A DNA stretch of 64,000 bases from Phoronis australis (taxonomy: Eukaryota > Phoronida > Phoronidae), in assembly GCA_002633005.1 (NCBI GenBank), contig NMRA01000001.1, forward strand, positions 2,150,933 through 2,214,932, in the 5' to 3' direction. Positions within the stretch are counted from its first letter, which is position 1; the number at the start of each line of letters is the position of its first letter. The notes beneath the pieces were generated by a model, which saw only the letters and a program-made list of their open reading frames with translations, had not been told where the DNA came from and did no database searches. This document shows positions 44,804 to 57,498 of the stretch, piece after piece. Made by a program: the position numbers and the translations under genes.

Positions 44804-45906
44804 CATAAATAAACTTTCCTGCGGTTGGGAATTCTTCATTTTGATATAAGTTTCACCAACAATTTTTTAGAGTCTTATTTAGTCAGTATTCAGATAAAAA
44901 GCCTATACTCATATAATTAACAGTTTCTATCAAAAACCAAATCTGAAATCAAGTGGGAAAATTGCTTAAATATTTCTCAAGGGCACGAGTGGTGGGAAAA
45001 ATCTGTAAATAATGTCTTTGATTTTCTTCTGATAAAAGAATTAAATGGTTTCAATTTAAACTATTACATGGAATCATAAGCTGTAATTTTGCAAAGAGGA
45101 ATCTGAAGACCTAATTCATCTTTACTGGTTTTGTTCTACTATCAAATCCTTTTGGCATTCGTTCGATTGTTTTTTTTTGCAAAAACATCAGCTGCGCCTC
45201 CAGCTCTTATAGATATTTTGTTTTTGAAAATTGTCGCAACAGATGTTACTAATTTCATAATTTGTTTAACTAAATTTCACATATAAAAGTAGACTAAAGA
45301 ATTTACCCCCCTCTCCAATTTAGATTGACAAAAACAAAATTCTACATCATTATAAAGTTGAAAATGTATTTTTATAAAAACTATATTCATTGAATTTGAA
45401 AATAGATGGTCTTTTGTATATTCATTCTTTTAAAAGCTAAAAGTATCGATGTCTGTGCGAATGTGAGGTTTGCACATGGCGTGAATGACATTTTTCTAAT
45501 CTTTGTTGGCGTACATTTCATCACCGCATAATGTGACAATTTTTCTACGTGTTTAATATAATGTACATCAAGGTTGTAATCCAACAAACATAAAAAAGTA
45601 TCATGGGCAAACAACCGCAAATAGATTTTGGTTGACTGAAGAAGCAGGCTTAGATTTCTTGTCAGTTTTACCCAGAACGATCCCAAGCCATATTCTAGGA
45701 ATCAGCCAGCCGGCTCCCTAACCTTAAGAAATTGAATGCCCAAGAGCTTTAATAGCTCATTATCACTTCCTCTTTGTCCCAGGTTTCCGTCCACACAGGC
45801 ACACTTAAAGTGGAACAAGTTGATCAGAGAGGTGGGGCAAGTTGTCGCGCCCATGTCAAGTTACACGGGCTTGATTTTTGTCCTTGTGGTCACTGAGCCT
45901 GATCAT

Positions 45907-46069
45907 CTACCGTAAACGTTCGGGTTAACGCCCTGGGCGGTTAAATTGGAAAACCCAAAAAATCGGGGGTGGGCGGTTAATCAGACATGGGCGCTTAAAC
46001 GTGAAATTTCAAGAAATCCAGGGTGGGCGGTTAACTGAGCACGGGCGTTAACCCGAACGTTTATGGTAG
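45907..46069. mobile_element. 163-bp MITE with 27-bp TIRs
   Basis: The ends pair over 27 bases with one mismatch (45907-45933 and 46043-46069), core aaacgttcgggttaacgccc. Internal short repeat 'gggtgggcggttaa' occurs twice. No TSD recognised. Confidence 0.8.
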
Positions 46070-49000
46070 TTCCTGTGGCAACTCGCACTAGTTTAAATGC
46101 TGGTCTGGACTGAACTATAAAGAAGTAGCACTGACTACGTATATAAAAATGGCACCAACTCGGAAACGCCTGCATTAACAAGACAAATACAAATCACTAC
46201 GGTCACCATGTGGAATATTCAAAAGCAAGGATATGTTGATTGCACTAAGTAAAATATCAGCAACTGATCAAAAACGTCAGGGGCATAGCTGCACATTTTT
46301 GACAAGTACACACTGACCCAATAACAGTGTACCACCGAGAGCTTTATTTTTTATGAGCAGTGGTGTAGCATGGGTTTTGGGATCCTGGTGGAATATACAC
46401 CAAAATGTGCCCCTTGGGATGCTTTTCGTGACAGAAGATTTTTGTTGGACTGTCTTTTTGCCCAAACTACGATGCAATTTTTTTTGTTTTGCCAATCAGC
46501 CATGGCCAAAATATTGCAGAATATTTATCGAATTAATGCTTTTGCTCAAGTCAGAATGCAAATTACCCAGATTACATGGCCATGGAGGACTACTGGTTCT
46601 CTTCTGTGGTGACCAGAGGCAACTGACCCTCGTGCCCTTTGCTATACCACTGCAGTTCACTTAGAGCATTACTGACTGAACACAGGTGATATGACAATGC
46701 CAAATAATTTCAAAAAAAACATAACCCGTAGACCAATTTACTATGTGTTGTTGTCGATTCAACTAACTTCCCAGCACCATTTTCCTATTACTAAATCTGG
46801 CAGCTATGCCCCTCCTAAGTACACATCAAAATTTCCAAGATACAACATATGACAAATACAAGAAAACACTCCAGTCCCAAAAGACCCCAACCAATATGAG
46901 AAACTTGTAAAAACTTCACAGCTTTAAAAGACAATACCAAAAATTATCTGCAGGAAGAGTGGGATACCGGTAAAATATTTGCTCCTAAGGTGCAGGGAAG
47001 GTGGACTCAGTGACCCTTTCAACTAAACTGAACACGTTTGTACTCCCAAAAATTCTACCTTCCTACAAGCTTGACCATACTATTCAACGTACACAACATC
47101 TCGAGAACCGCAAAAATAAAATGGATAAGTAAGAAGCATGCTCATTACATGACAATATCCTTCTATAACTTACAAGGCGTTCCAATAAACCCAATATTCA
47201 TTATACGATGCTCTCTGAAGGCCTAATAACAGCCATCATTATCTTCCTGTCACTAACAATCCATAAACTATGGCACAATGAACTTCGCTGATCAGGAATG
47301 TCCACACCATACTCGCTCAAACCAAACAAAACAAAATGATGCTTGCAGCTAAGACTTATCACATATAATCAGCGGTATACATTTCATTATTTGCCCACAG
47401 TACTCCATCCAATTTTGGACGAGAGTGTGCCACTACAGGCTTTTTGCAAATGAATTTTATTGGCATCCTCCCAGTGCTCAACACTAAAATATGACACTGG
47501 TGTTTTTTATGCGACTTTTGCCCTACCGCCCCTCAACTACAAGGTGATGTCAAATAACTCAAATACTACAAAAAATGTTACTATTTATTCCTGAAACAGA
47601 ACAATAGTCATAAATTTAATGTTTCTTTCTGTTTTAGTGGTCCTATACTGCCTCAATATTTTTATCTTCAAATGACTGAGCTAATATTAGTAAAACATTA
47701 GCTAATTTTTACACACTACAGCATCGTATCAAAGAATTGAATGACCATTATCTTACTTCAGGTATGCACATTTTACAAACAACACCTATTTAACAAAAAA
47801 ATTCAATAGCTCCAAAGCCATAAATTGTGAAAACATAAAACTTTCCAAAAATATACCATTTAAACATCTCTGTACTTGTACTGCTTTAATGAAACAATAA
47901 GTTGGACAAAACCCAAAGGCCAGTATTTTGACTAAATTCACAAAATTAATTGCAGAGCTATTTTTCTATAGTTGCTAGTCCGTAATTTCCATGAATCTTG
48001 AACAAAGCTGTCTATTAAAGATGTGCACATAAACTTCACTTAAAAAGATTGTCAATGACTTCAATGGACTCATTTTGAGCCCACTTTTCATTTTCTACTT
48101 CCAGACATAGCTCCATACGTTCAAATATCAACCCCCCAAAATTCTGATAATTAGTGAACTTAAAATGTAAACAAAGTGTTTTGGTGTCAAGCTTATAAAA
48201 ACTGACCTTTCAAATATACAGTTTTGGTATTCACAATGCCATGGTGAGATAACTGATTCAGTCCACGCACCATGTTTTATGCCACGTTTGAAGATTTTAG
48301 TTTGGAAATCTTAACATGGGACCATTTGTGGGATTCTGTGAAGAAATGAGGGAAATTAACAACTTCACCTAAGAATAATTCTTATAAGAAATGACAGTCA
48401 CTCATAAACTTTTAAGAGTGTGACTGAAAAGAGGCAAAAAACTATGTGAATATAAGTCAGAGAGCTATGTCTTTTCACTAAGCCATATGTGACCAGCTCT
48501 GAAGAAGCACTGTATGACAAAGTTCTGTATGAACTTATAAGAACATTCTAATAACTTATTTACCTTTATTTTATATGTCGGTAATGGCGTACATAAAATT
48601 AATCCAAATAATCACATACTTAATCAAACACAAAATTTTGCTGGGTTTCAATGCTCAAAAGCAAAGACTTGGCAATAAATACAAGTTTCTGAGCTGCATA
48701 ATTAGCGACTAGTTGGGTTTCCTATATTGCGACTCGACCAAATAAACGTATCATTTTCGCCTGAATATTATTACATACACCAGTTAATTCTGGCTGATTG
48801 AACACGCATAATTGAAATTTATTCATGATACGCACTACAGGCACAGCTGTCGAGATACAAGAGCTTAGCATCAAAAATCGTGATGCACAACTTAAATTTC
48901 CTCAACTCTAGCCCATGATTAGACCTTTATAAGAATATGTAATGTTGAAAATCTGGCAACAGATGCACTGCGTTCAATTTTGATTCCGTTGCATTCAAGC

Positions 49001-50204
49001 AGGCAGAATAGAATCTTGTGGTGCGGATTTAACACACTGAGCAACTACCTGATCATAGACAAATACAATTGTTAGCACACATGGTTATTTGTTCCAAGCC
49101 CATTGTGCTTTTCACATGCGTTTAACATTTTAGTTTCATCCGTAGCAATGAAGAAATGGATTTTTGAAGATCCAGAATTCATACACCGATGTTGACTCCA
49201 TGCGTTTTACAGAACACAAAGTTTTATTCCATCTCTTTGAATGCAACAAACTAGATTGTACACGTCCAATCAGCTTTCCAACAGTACCTGTTTGAACGAA
49301 GGACTGTTACTAAAATATACTTTATAACATTACATAAGAATAATAATAGCTAATGCTTAAAATATATTAAGATCATAACCAAACAGCAGCAATAGACTAC
49401 AATAGTTAATTAGTGAAATTAGCACCTTGCACTGCAGCAGGAGAAATATACCGTGAGAATTAACTATTTTATTCCTCTAGACTTTTCAGCGTATGGAAAA
49501 TGAAAATTTTCAGATACTGCAACATTCAGCTTTGAATGCTTCAACTTTCTACAGATAATACATCCATCCAACAACTGTAAGTGTTTGGATAATGCGATAT
49601 GAGAATTCAAAACAGCATTCGACGCAATAAACTTTAGATCTGTTAACATCAGCCAGCCTGGGAGAAACTACAGCAAAACTTGCATAAGTCGGATCCAACC
49701 AGTCCGAGACATCACATCTGAGCCAGGTGAAATCCGAATTAACTGAAGGCCAGTGTGCACGAACTAGAACAACTATACCACTGAACTTTGTCCGAGTTAA
49801 GCAAAAATCTGACCCATGCATATCTGACTTGTGACCTTTACTGCACATGGAGCTATAAGCAAAATGTACCTTGCATAGGTACAAAGCCAGCAACAATTTT
49901 AAACATGACAGAACCATCGCTACCCCCATTTGGCCACCACCAAGTTACTGATAGTGGGTTTATGCCATCAAATACACAGGCTTAGACTTTAGTGGCCTGA
50001 ACATAATGACCCAGTTGATTTAACCAAGTCTGACAAAAAGATTGGCCATCAACAGAGGGCCAAATGTTTGTCATCAGCCTCACCACACCAACGGGGGTAG
50101 CAATGGTATTGCCATGGTTATTTTACAAAGCTATTTTCCCATCTTGAGGCAAAGTCACTGACACCGTGAAACACAAACAAAAGATGAACATTAAAAATTC
50201 TGAC

Positions 50205-50326
50205 TCATCTGTTCATTGTGTAAACCGAGTATACTGGCGCATAGGAAACAGTTGTAGCATCTTGACCAGAGTCATTTTCATCTGTAAACTGCACCATGCC
50301 AAAGACACTCTCCTCATATGTTGGAG
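50205..50326 (-). CDS. ARRDC exon 7 (second PPxY, C-terminus)
   Basis: Acceptor ctttgcag after 50327. PPTYEESVFG is formed across the junction, then an acidic stretch and YAPVYSVYTMNR, stop TGA at 50205-50207. The 'Y.P.Y.VY' ending recurs in ARRDC2-4. No ATG; too short for simple ORF finding and only 122 bases, but phase and motif agree. Confidence 0.92.
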
Positions 50327-53300
50327 CTGCAAAGCAAGTTACAATGATGATAAAAAATTTGTTGGAATTTTACTCAAAGTTTGGTGACAGATGTAGCGTT
50401 GGAACTATGCTGAAAATGAAACAACATTTAGTTGAAAATTTTTGAAAAATATGAACTTCCACTTGACATCTGCCATATTCTGTCCTAAACAGTTTTTACC
50501 CTTGAATCTTTTCGAGACAATTTGTGATGTAATGTCATGGGTAGTAAAGGATTGCCTTAATGCTCACAGGCCAGTTTATACACTGCTGCCAGATAACTTA
50601 ATTATGTGGCAGATTGACCACAGATGGCGCTAATAATTTCCAGCACTACTACTGGAAAGAACCCCTTTGATTTGTCTGCACTGAAAATATAAACTATAAC
50701 CAGTTCAACTAATCTGCAATTATCCAGCTGAACTTGTTCATACAGTCATGTCCACAGGTCTTTAACCTCACCTAAGGTTCTCGGTGCCCATTTTTAAATT
50801 TGAAATTCTCTCAGTAAAAGGACGCTTTCAACCATTAAATTCTGGAAATTTTTTGAAATCAAAATAGCTGCAAACTCCTGCAAGACGGCTATCTTTATAG
50901 TCTTTAAAAATAAAAGTGGCTATTTCTCCTGACAACCCCGACAAATAAGATCATTTTCACCCATTACCACTTAAGGCCATTTGCATTGGTCAACCAGGTT
51001 AGTGTTACAACCCAGGCTGCCAAACAACTCTAATATTAAACCAAACAACCCTTGTCTTTGCCGCAACTCCAAGCTGCACCAGTTGCCTTTGGGAACCCAT
51101 TCTTACTCAATTAACGTCATGAATGAGGAGTTTGTTACTAAGTTGCCAAGCCACTTTAGATACTTTTGGGTAGCTCTATAAAAAAACATCGCAACAAGTG
51201 ATGTAGGTGGGTGTTTTTTTATTTAAGCAGTAAGTTGGGGGCAGGCCAGAAGCAATGAAGTTCCTCCCTTTGGGAGTTGATGGACTACTTACGCAGATCT
51301 CCTACAGCAGCAGCATAGGATGGTGGAAGAACTCCAATGGATTCCATCTCCAGCATGTCTGAAGGTGGCGCTGTTGGTGTGGGCCGAGGCTGCTGGGTAA
51401 CGACCGGTCGAAATGGCACTGTACCAAGGACAATTTCAGAGTTGATTTCAAAAGTGGACGTTGTCCAGCCAGGATCAACTTCAAACTGGAAAAATACAAA
51501 TAAATTACTTACTACTCCTAACTAATTCGGACTATACATTACAATGTACAGGGTGACACTGTTAGCTTAACGTTATTTCTGAAGAACAATAACGAACTTG
51601 TTACTGATGTAAGAGTACACTGCTTCACCAGTATCACACCAGACACGTTTCACCACTAAGTCCTAAGTCATCCATTCTTATTCTTACTATAAAACATGAC
51701 ATTGTTCACAAATAAATGCACAACAATGACCCAAAGGTCAACACAAACCCAAGTTTCAAGAGTTAGAAGACCGTTATATAGAAAAATTGAAAATGATTTT
51801 CGGAAAATGCTAGCAAACACAAGTACAAGCAGCAACTGTCTATCATCTGAAATTAACATAAACTGACAGCTACCTGATAATTAGCTGCTTTAATTAACAG
51901 CAAGGAATGTCTAATAGCACAAATATTTTTCCCTTTTTGTATTTTTTACTATCACCGTTAACTTTTACTTTTCATGGATTGTAAAATCTGTAGGATCCGT
52001 TCACGAAAACAGTGTTTTACACCACAACAAATCCTGGTTTGACTAACTTTAAATGAGTACGACACGTCAATAATCTGACAACCCTGGAGACGTGACGGAG
52101 GAAGTGCAGGAATGTGGAGCAGCACATCGTCCCAGACGCAAGTAGTCCCGCCAAGAACTTGACCCTTCCCACAGCTGGCAACTACAGACGACGTAGATTT
52201 TGGTTTTAGATCACTAGATGAGAACAAGCCGTCAGACTTGCCATAGAATGTAACGTGCTGCAACAGTCCAACAGAAATTATGTCACAATGACTAAATGTA
52301 CTTTAAGTCCGGTAACACAACAACTACACCCACATTTCATCCTAATATGGACACAGAGGTCATTTTGCTAAAGTAACCTGTGAAATAAGACGTGTAGGCA
52401 ATGACCTACTTGCAAAAGTGGATGCTTATATACATCCGAAAGAAGTCCGATAAAAGTCACAGTTTTAGGTTTTATGAATGCTTTCACGCCAGTTAATTTA
52501 GAAGCAAGAAATTTCCCGCTTTCATACAAATGACTTGATCTAAAGATCTCAGGGATTGTGCTAGTGAAAGTCTGTGTTCCTATGATGTTAGCTTTTCCTT
52601 GACTTTAAATGAGCCTTTGCATGCCACCAACCTAGTAACAGTTACCCTTACCTGAAGTAGATACGCTCTAGAAGCATCCACAGTAGTGTTACTGTCATTT
52701 TGTATAGTTGCATTAATACGTATAGACTCTCCGGGCACAAAGCCCTTTTTGTCGATCACAACGTCTGCCATCACATGACCCGAAACGCAGCAACACCAAC
52801 TCACGTCTGTAGTTTTCCGACCACTGACCGAAGACTGGAAAGCATAAACCATGATAATTATAAACAAAATTTGCACCAAGAAATTTGCTACTTGTCAAAT
52901 GTTTACTACATCACATTTACTGCAAATGCTCACTAAGTTTTGCCCAATCTTATTTGGTGACAGACGTACCATAAAAACTGTGCTCACCACAAAGTGAAAT
53001 TTTCTTCTCAGTTATTTTTGTTTAGAACTTTGCCACAATGACATTGCCCTTACCTGCCTTCCAATTTTAAACTAATTCTGAATTCATTATCAATTTCTGA
53101 AGCTGCCTTTATCGCGTTTACAATCATTCTCCTCTCCACTATTTCACACAAAATGAATTAAATAAATTTCTCTGAGTGACACCACACTAAACCAGGTCAC
53201 ACCTTTCACCTCATTTGGAACAGCATGAAATGTCCCATATTTGAATGGATTACATCAAGTGGTGAAGATACAGTGTTCAGACATTATCAACACAATTCAA

Positions 53301-56300
53301 GAGGCCTGCATTACTATAATTAATGACTGAGTATTGCATTCATATTTCCTGAAGTGCAAACCTAACTGTGTGTAAATTATATGAGGCGAGAAATTCCCAC
53401 CAAGTAGCCTTATGTAAGGATATTCCTGACCAGATTTGAATCTGTGCCCTTAGGGCGTACCTAATGATAATGATAAAAAATGCCATTTTTTCAAAAAGTT
53501 GTGCCTAGCAGACTTAGCGAAATTAAAGTGGTAACATATGAAATAGAAACTCCAAGGCAATCAAAATAAGAACAGACTCATGTTGATGAAAAAGTTGCAT
53601 TTTTATTTAAAAAGTTCCATACAAAAAGGCAATCTGACAAAGACTCCAAACAGACTGTTCAACTGTGGCAGAATAAGAACATAATCATGCTAAGTAAAAT
53701 CTGACATGCCAAATCAAAAAGCAGGCAATCTGACAAAGTCTTCAAACAGACTGTTCAACTGTGGCAGAATAAGAACACAGTCATGCTAAGTAAAATCTGA
53801 CATGCCAAATCAAAAAGCAGGCAATCTGACAAAGACTTCTAAAGTTTAATTTTGATCATTCAATCTTGCATTTTTTGATGAGTGTTGCATTTTAACAGAT
53901 GCACCCAAGATGGGGTGGCGCACTGCTGCTATGTACTTGCGACAGGAATATCCTTCCTTATGCAAAATTTCGTGTGTGCGAATTGAGATAAGTGTGCTAA
54001 ACAAGTGGAGAATTACCGCCGTTTGTTTAAAATTTTTAATGCTCAATTTACAGGGCTTGGAATGACCAATGACAAAAAACGCGGAAACTTTTACGGCCCA
54101 AATCATGCGCGCTACCCAGCCTTGAAGTGGTCGATGTGAACCCCGACAAAAATCGGGAGGACTGAAAAAAAAAAAACGTTACCACCATCAGTAGCATGCG
54201 TCTGCGTCCTTTTAGATCGCCCGTCGACTCCCAATCCACACACTTTTGGCTGCAGAGCCGTAGTATTTGTCGCCGCGGTTTACAGTAACACAAGACACCA
54301 TTGAAAATCCCACCACGCTATCCCAGATGCCCCGGCAATGTTGACAATTTACGTTCCTCCGAAACATAAAGAGCAACTTCCGCCTTTCGAGGTGAACGTT
54401 GTCTGCAACACCGCGGTAAGAAAGGAATTTGCCGCGGAAATTTTATATCAAATCCGATTTTTTTACGCGGAAATATTATAAAATGCGCGGAAAGAACATT
54501 TGAAAAAAGCGGAAATCCGCGTTTCTGCGGAAAATTCCAAGCCCTGAATTTAACATGATTAAAACCATGTTCTCAAATTAAATTAAATTTACTACGGTGA
54601 CCACGATGTTTAGACATTAAGTACAATCACAAAACTACGATATTTCACCTGTAAGTGTGGCTCATTGTTCAGATCCAGTACACTGAGGACACTGAATGGC
54701 CTGACTATGGTTCTGTTGGCTTTCCAAGGCTTAATGATGGATACTTTTGTCAGATATCTTATGTAGCCATAGTGTCCTTCGAAGGAAGAAGGCAGGTTAG
54801 ATGCCAGCGGAAATGAGAAAGGGTAGGTGTGTTGACCAGCTGAGTGCATGCTAGAGCGATCACCTGTTGAATAAATGATTAAGATATAAAAAATATCATT
54901 TGAAGCTGGATTCCAAATGTAATAACGAAGAAGTACTCCAGGATTAACCAGGAACTACCCATGACATTTCTAAACACAAAAATGGACATGTTAATCAGGC
55001 GAGCGACCAAAGCAAATATTTTACAACAGACAAGCACAGTGAAGATGAGTAATTAATTATCGTGATGTCGATGTCCAGTATTGGGAATCCAGAAATTTCC
55101 ATCATTTCATTTTTGCGCAATGGCATCCAGTTATTGAACATGTCATTTTATGCCCTAATGATGGGAAACACATTAAAAAATCCTGGAATTTCCCTTTAAG
55201 CGAGATTACGTTAACTCCCAGCTTAACTCAGTGTTATGTTAGAACAAGCATTAATTTTAGTGGCAAGTGGCACTTTCATGCTCTGAATAATGACTGCATT
55301 ATGTCCAGGGTGGTGGTCACAGGTGGTATTATTGGCACGTAAAATGTTTCAAATGTGTTGGATTACAACCTGAGTCCAATTTCACTTTCACTTCAAAAAC
55401 ACTTCCTGAACATAGTACAGAAGTATATGATATTGAGCTACAAGATGAATGCAACAAGCCTTTTGATATTCCACACAACACAAATTAAGCATATCCGTCA
55501 AAAAGTGAGAAAAGATTGCACGAGAGTGATGAGCTCGTCAGATGTGTAACCTATGCAACCAACTGGCGTCATATCATTGCAGCCTGTGAGCAAATTCCCA
55601 GTGTGCAAGACGAGCCAAGATAACAAGGACGGGACCCGATTTCCTTGAATATCCCACTGCACAACAATGGAAATTTGATGGCATGACGGTCATAAAGAAT
55701 TTATAAAAATGTTGGAAAATATCCCACTACATTAAATCCATGCAGGAATGCAGAAAGCTGTCCACTAACTATGTCTACTGACATCTTGTGACACGGTGAA
55801 GTTCCTCATGTTCGCGCTATATCGGAAAATGGTTATTGAAAATATTTACACATGAGAAAACACATAGTCTCCAGTCTAGCATTGGTGGGGCTTGACATAA
55901 ATGAACATTGAACATGTCTAACAAACCTGATCCGAATAATATGATGGTGTGTTGGAAGAAGTTTTCTGAGGCTCTGTAATGTGTAGTGTTGTTATTGCCT
56001 CTGTTCTTGTACCAGTGAACTTTAGACATGCCAGAGAAAAACATCTTCAGACCTGTACACAACACAAAAATAATTGGAAAAACAAAGTGAAAAAGCAGCA
56101 TCTTTACTGTAAATAACTAAACATTGTTTATGCTGACATAATAAACAATTTTTAACTAGTAAGAATGACATTCTCAACTGATAAGAAGAGGGATTGGTTC
56201 AAACAAGCTTCCACATCTACTGTAGCCCATGGACTGCTTTCTAAACATGGTGTACGTTGCATTCCCAGTTCCAAAACAGAATAGTTGAGGATTGTAAAAA

Positions 56301-57498
56301 AGGTTTTGCACGAATGATATTGGGAATTTCATACTCACACATGATCTGGGTCTCCTTCGGAATATGAAAATAACCAAAGACGAAGTGAATAATAAACCTA
56401 AATTTCATAAACTATCCAGTTTTAAAGCTTAGAACAAATCAAGCTCAGTTCATACTTTTGAAAAACATTCAGTAATTTCAGCAGCACACAGAAGCACCTC
56501 ATATAGTCATCTGCACTCATGTTACTGACTTACTGTTGTCTCCTGCTATAGAGGCCTTTCTGAATTGCTTACTGATGAGCAATTGCTCCTTGACTGAACA
56601 GTTTTGACACAAGACTCTGGTTCAATTCCCAGATGGACCAAGAAAAAGTTCTTAAATGAGTTTATATCTGGACAACTAAGGTGAGACCCACAACCTTGAG
56701 ATGCATGTAGAGGGTGTTGGCATGCTGGTGGTGGATCCAGAACACATGGAGAGCAAATTCTAGGACACGGCAAGTCATACTGATAGAAAATTTCATGAGA
56801 CCAGGGTTGACTTCCTAAAAACATTTTGAGGTGGTGATAAAGTAAAAGTGGACAGGCCCCCCATCAGTACTGCCTCCTTTTGGCATGGCTAGCAGACTGG
56901 TATCCTCTCCATATCCCTCTGTACATTTCTGTTTAATATCAAGCAGATTTACTGTAATGGCATTCAATCTTCAATTCATTGACATAATGAAGGACTGTAT
57001 GAAAAACTTATTGACTGCATCGGTAATTGTTTGAGTTAGAAGAATTTGAAGACTCCAACTGCTGCCAAAGGCGTCCATCTATCTATCCTTAAAATGTCCG
57101 TACAGTGATGTACTTGCTAGTTTAGCCAGGGTTAAGTGCAATTCACACAAAAATCATCCGGCGTATAGGCTTGATAAGGATGTGCTGTTGCCTACTACAT
57201 TACATGATTTAACGTATTTTATTTAAAGGCCTCTCTAAATTACACCTTCACATGCAGTTGCTCTTTGGACAATATGTTTTGGATCCGAGACTTTAGTTAA
57301 GGGGACCTCAACTTCCATTCAAGAGCAAATAATAGGCTGAACTGAACTCTTACAAATTCAAAAAAATAATTTCAACTTACACATCATTTTCATTGGCTTT
57401 GCCAGATCCAACGCAATATGGCCTTCCACAGCTGATCCAGCCATAAAGGCACCTTGTGGCGAATTGAACACAACTTCAAATCGTCTGATCTTTCCCAT
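50205..57498 (-). CDS. Arrestin domain-containing protein (alpha-arrestin, ARRDC2/3-type)
   Basis: Alpha-arrestins are cytoplasmic adaptors that bind membrane receptors and, through PPxY motifs, the WW domains of NEDD4-family ubiquitin ligases, directing cargo to endosomes. Coding exons in transcript order are 57498-57381, 56052-55927, 54863-54649, 52834-52652, 52257-52048, 51485-51293 and 50326-50205. They join in phase to 388 codons. Arrestin-N covers about residues 5-150, arrestin-C about 160-312; PPSY is at 338-341 and PPTY at 349-352. The exon text FEGHYGYIRYLTKV and WCCCVSGHV.....KKGFVPGESI follows human ARRDC2/3/4 (FEGRHGSVRYWVKA; CCWFC.SGP....ERKGYTPGESI). Which vertebrate paralogue is closest cannot be told, so no symbol is given. 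Confidence 0.93.
51293..51485 (-). CDS. ARRDC exon 6 (end of arrestin-C, first PPxY)
   Basis: Residues 285-348. EIVLGTVPFRP is the last arrestin-C strand (human 'LVIGTIPLHP'), then a Pro/Thr linker and LPPSYAAAVGDL. Donor gtaagt is strong. Reading through it adds only Arg-Lys before a TAG. Confidence 0.93.
52048..52257 (-). CDS. ARRDC exon 5 (arrestin-C)
   Basis: Residues 215-284. LHIPALPPSRLQGCQIIDVSYSF matches 'L.IPP.SPS...C.II.V.Y.L'. Acceptor gttgcag, donor gttagt. Confidence 0.95.
52652..52834 (-). CDS. ARRDC exon 4 (arrestin-C)
   Basis: Residues 154-214. SWCCCVSGHVMADVVIDKKG and FVPGESIRINATIQNDSN match the arrestin-C opening with its conserved PGE. Acceptor tttccag, donor gtaagg. Confidence 0.95.
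53629..53835. repeat. 96-bp tandem repeat, just over two copies
   Basis: The word gcaatctgacaaag starts at 53629, 53725 and 53821, and the 96 bases between are nearly identical in the first two units. In an arrestin-gene intron. Confidence 0.95.
54051..54546. mobile_element. hAT-like non-autonomous element, 0.5 kb
   Basis: Ends cagggcttggaat / attccaagccctg are perfect inverted repeats, flanked on both sides by AATTTA. The interior repeats 'gcggaaa' many times near the right end and contains a fragment related to the MITE at 44582. In arrestin-gene intron 3-4. Confidence 0.75.
54649..54863 (-). CDS. ARRDC exon 3 (arrestin-N)
   Basis: Residues 82-153. HSAGQHTYPFSFPLASNLPSSFEG is the hallmark 'G.H.Y.F.F.LP...P.SFEG' of alpha-arrestins, then YGYIRYLTKVSIIKPW. 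Acceptor caacag, donor gtgaaa. Confidence 0.95.
55927..56052 (-). CDS. ARRDC exon 2 (arrestin-N)
   Basis: Residues 40-81, CLKMFFSGMSKVHWYK to FFQHTIILFGS. The 'L.....G...V.W' strand matches human 'LKIHARGHAKVRW'. Acceptor gtacag, donor gtttgt. Confidence 0.9.
57381..57498 (-). CDS. ARRDC exon 1 (start, arrestin-N)
   Basis: ATG at 57498, MGKIRRFEVVFNSPQGAFMAGSAV..., the first strands of an arrestin-N fold (F-x-V-x-F, 'G..V.G'). Donor gtaagt after phase 1. A possible 5' UTR acceptor (tttccag) lies about 50 bases upstream. Confidence 0.88.

Larger units (their letters stand above)
42300..50204 (-). other. Long AT-rich non-coding stretch, possibly ARRDC 3' UTR in part
   Basis: No coding similarity on either strand apart from small repeats noted separately. 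Minus-strand AATAAA signals occur at 49468-49473 (0.73 kb after the arrestin stop), near 49223, and at 43142-43147. The 3' UTR could be short or extend far; this cannot be settled from sequence. Confidence 0.3.

Noticed and set aside
44583-44849. 88-codon frame MRAPSLENGG...
   Set aside because: It lies wholly on the MITE at 44582-44803 and its mirror-strand shadow is equally open.
46277-46664. Overlapping 72-103 codon frames on both strands
   Set aside because: No similarity and both strands open, so chance frames in repeat-like DNA.
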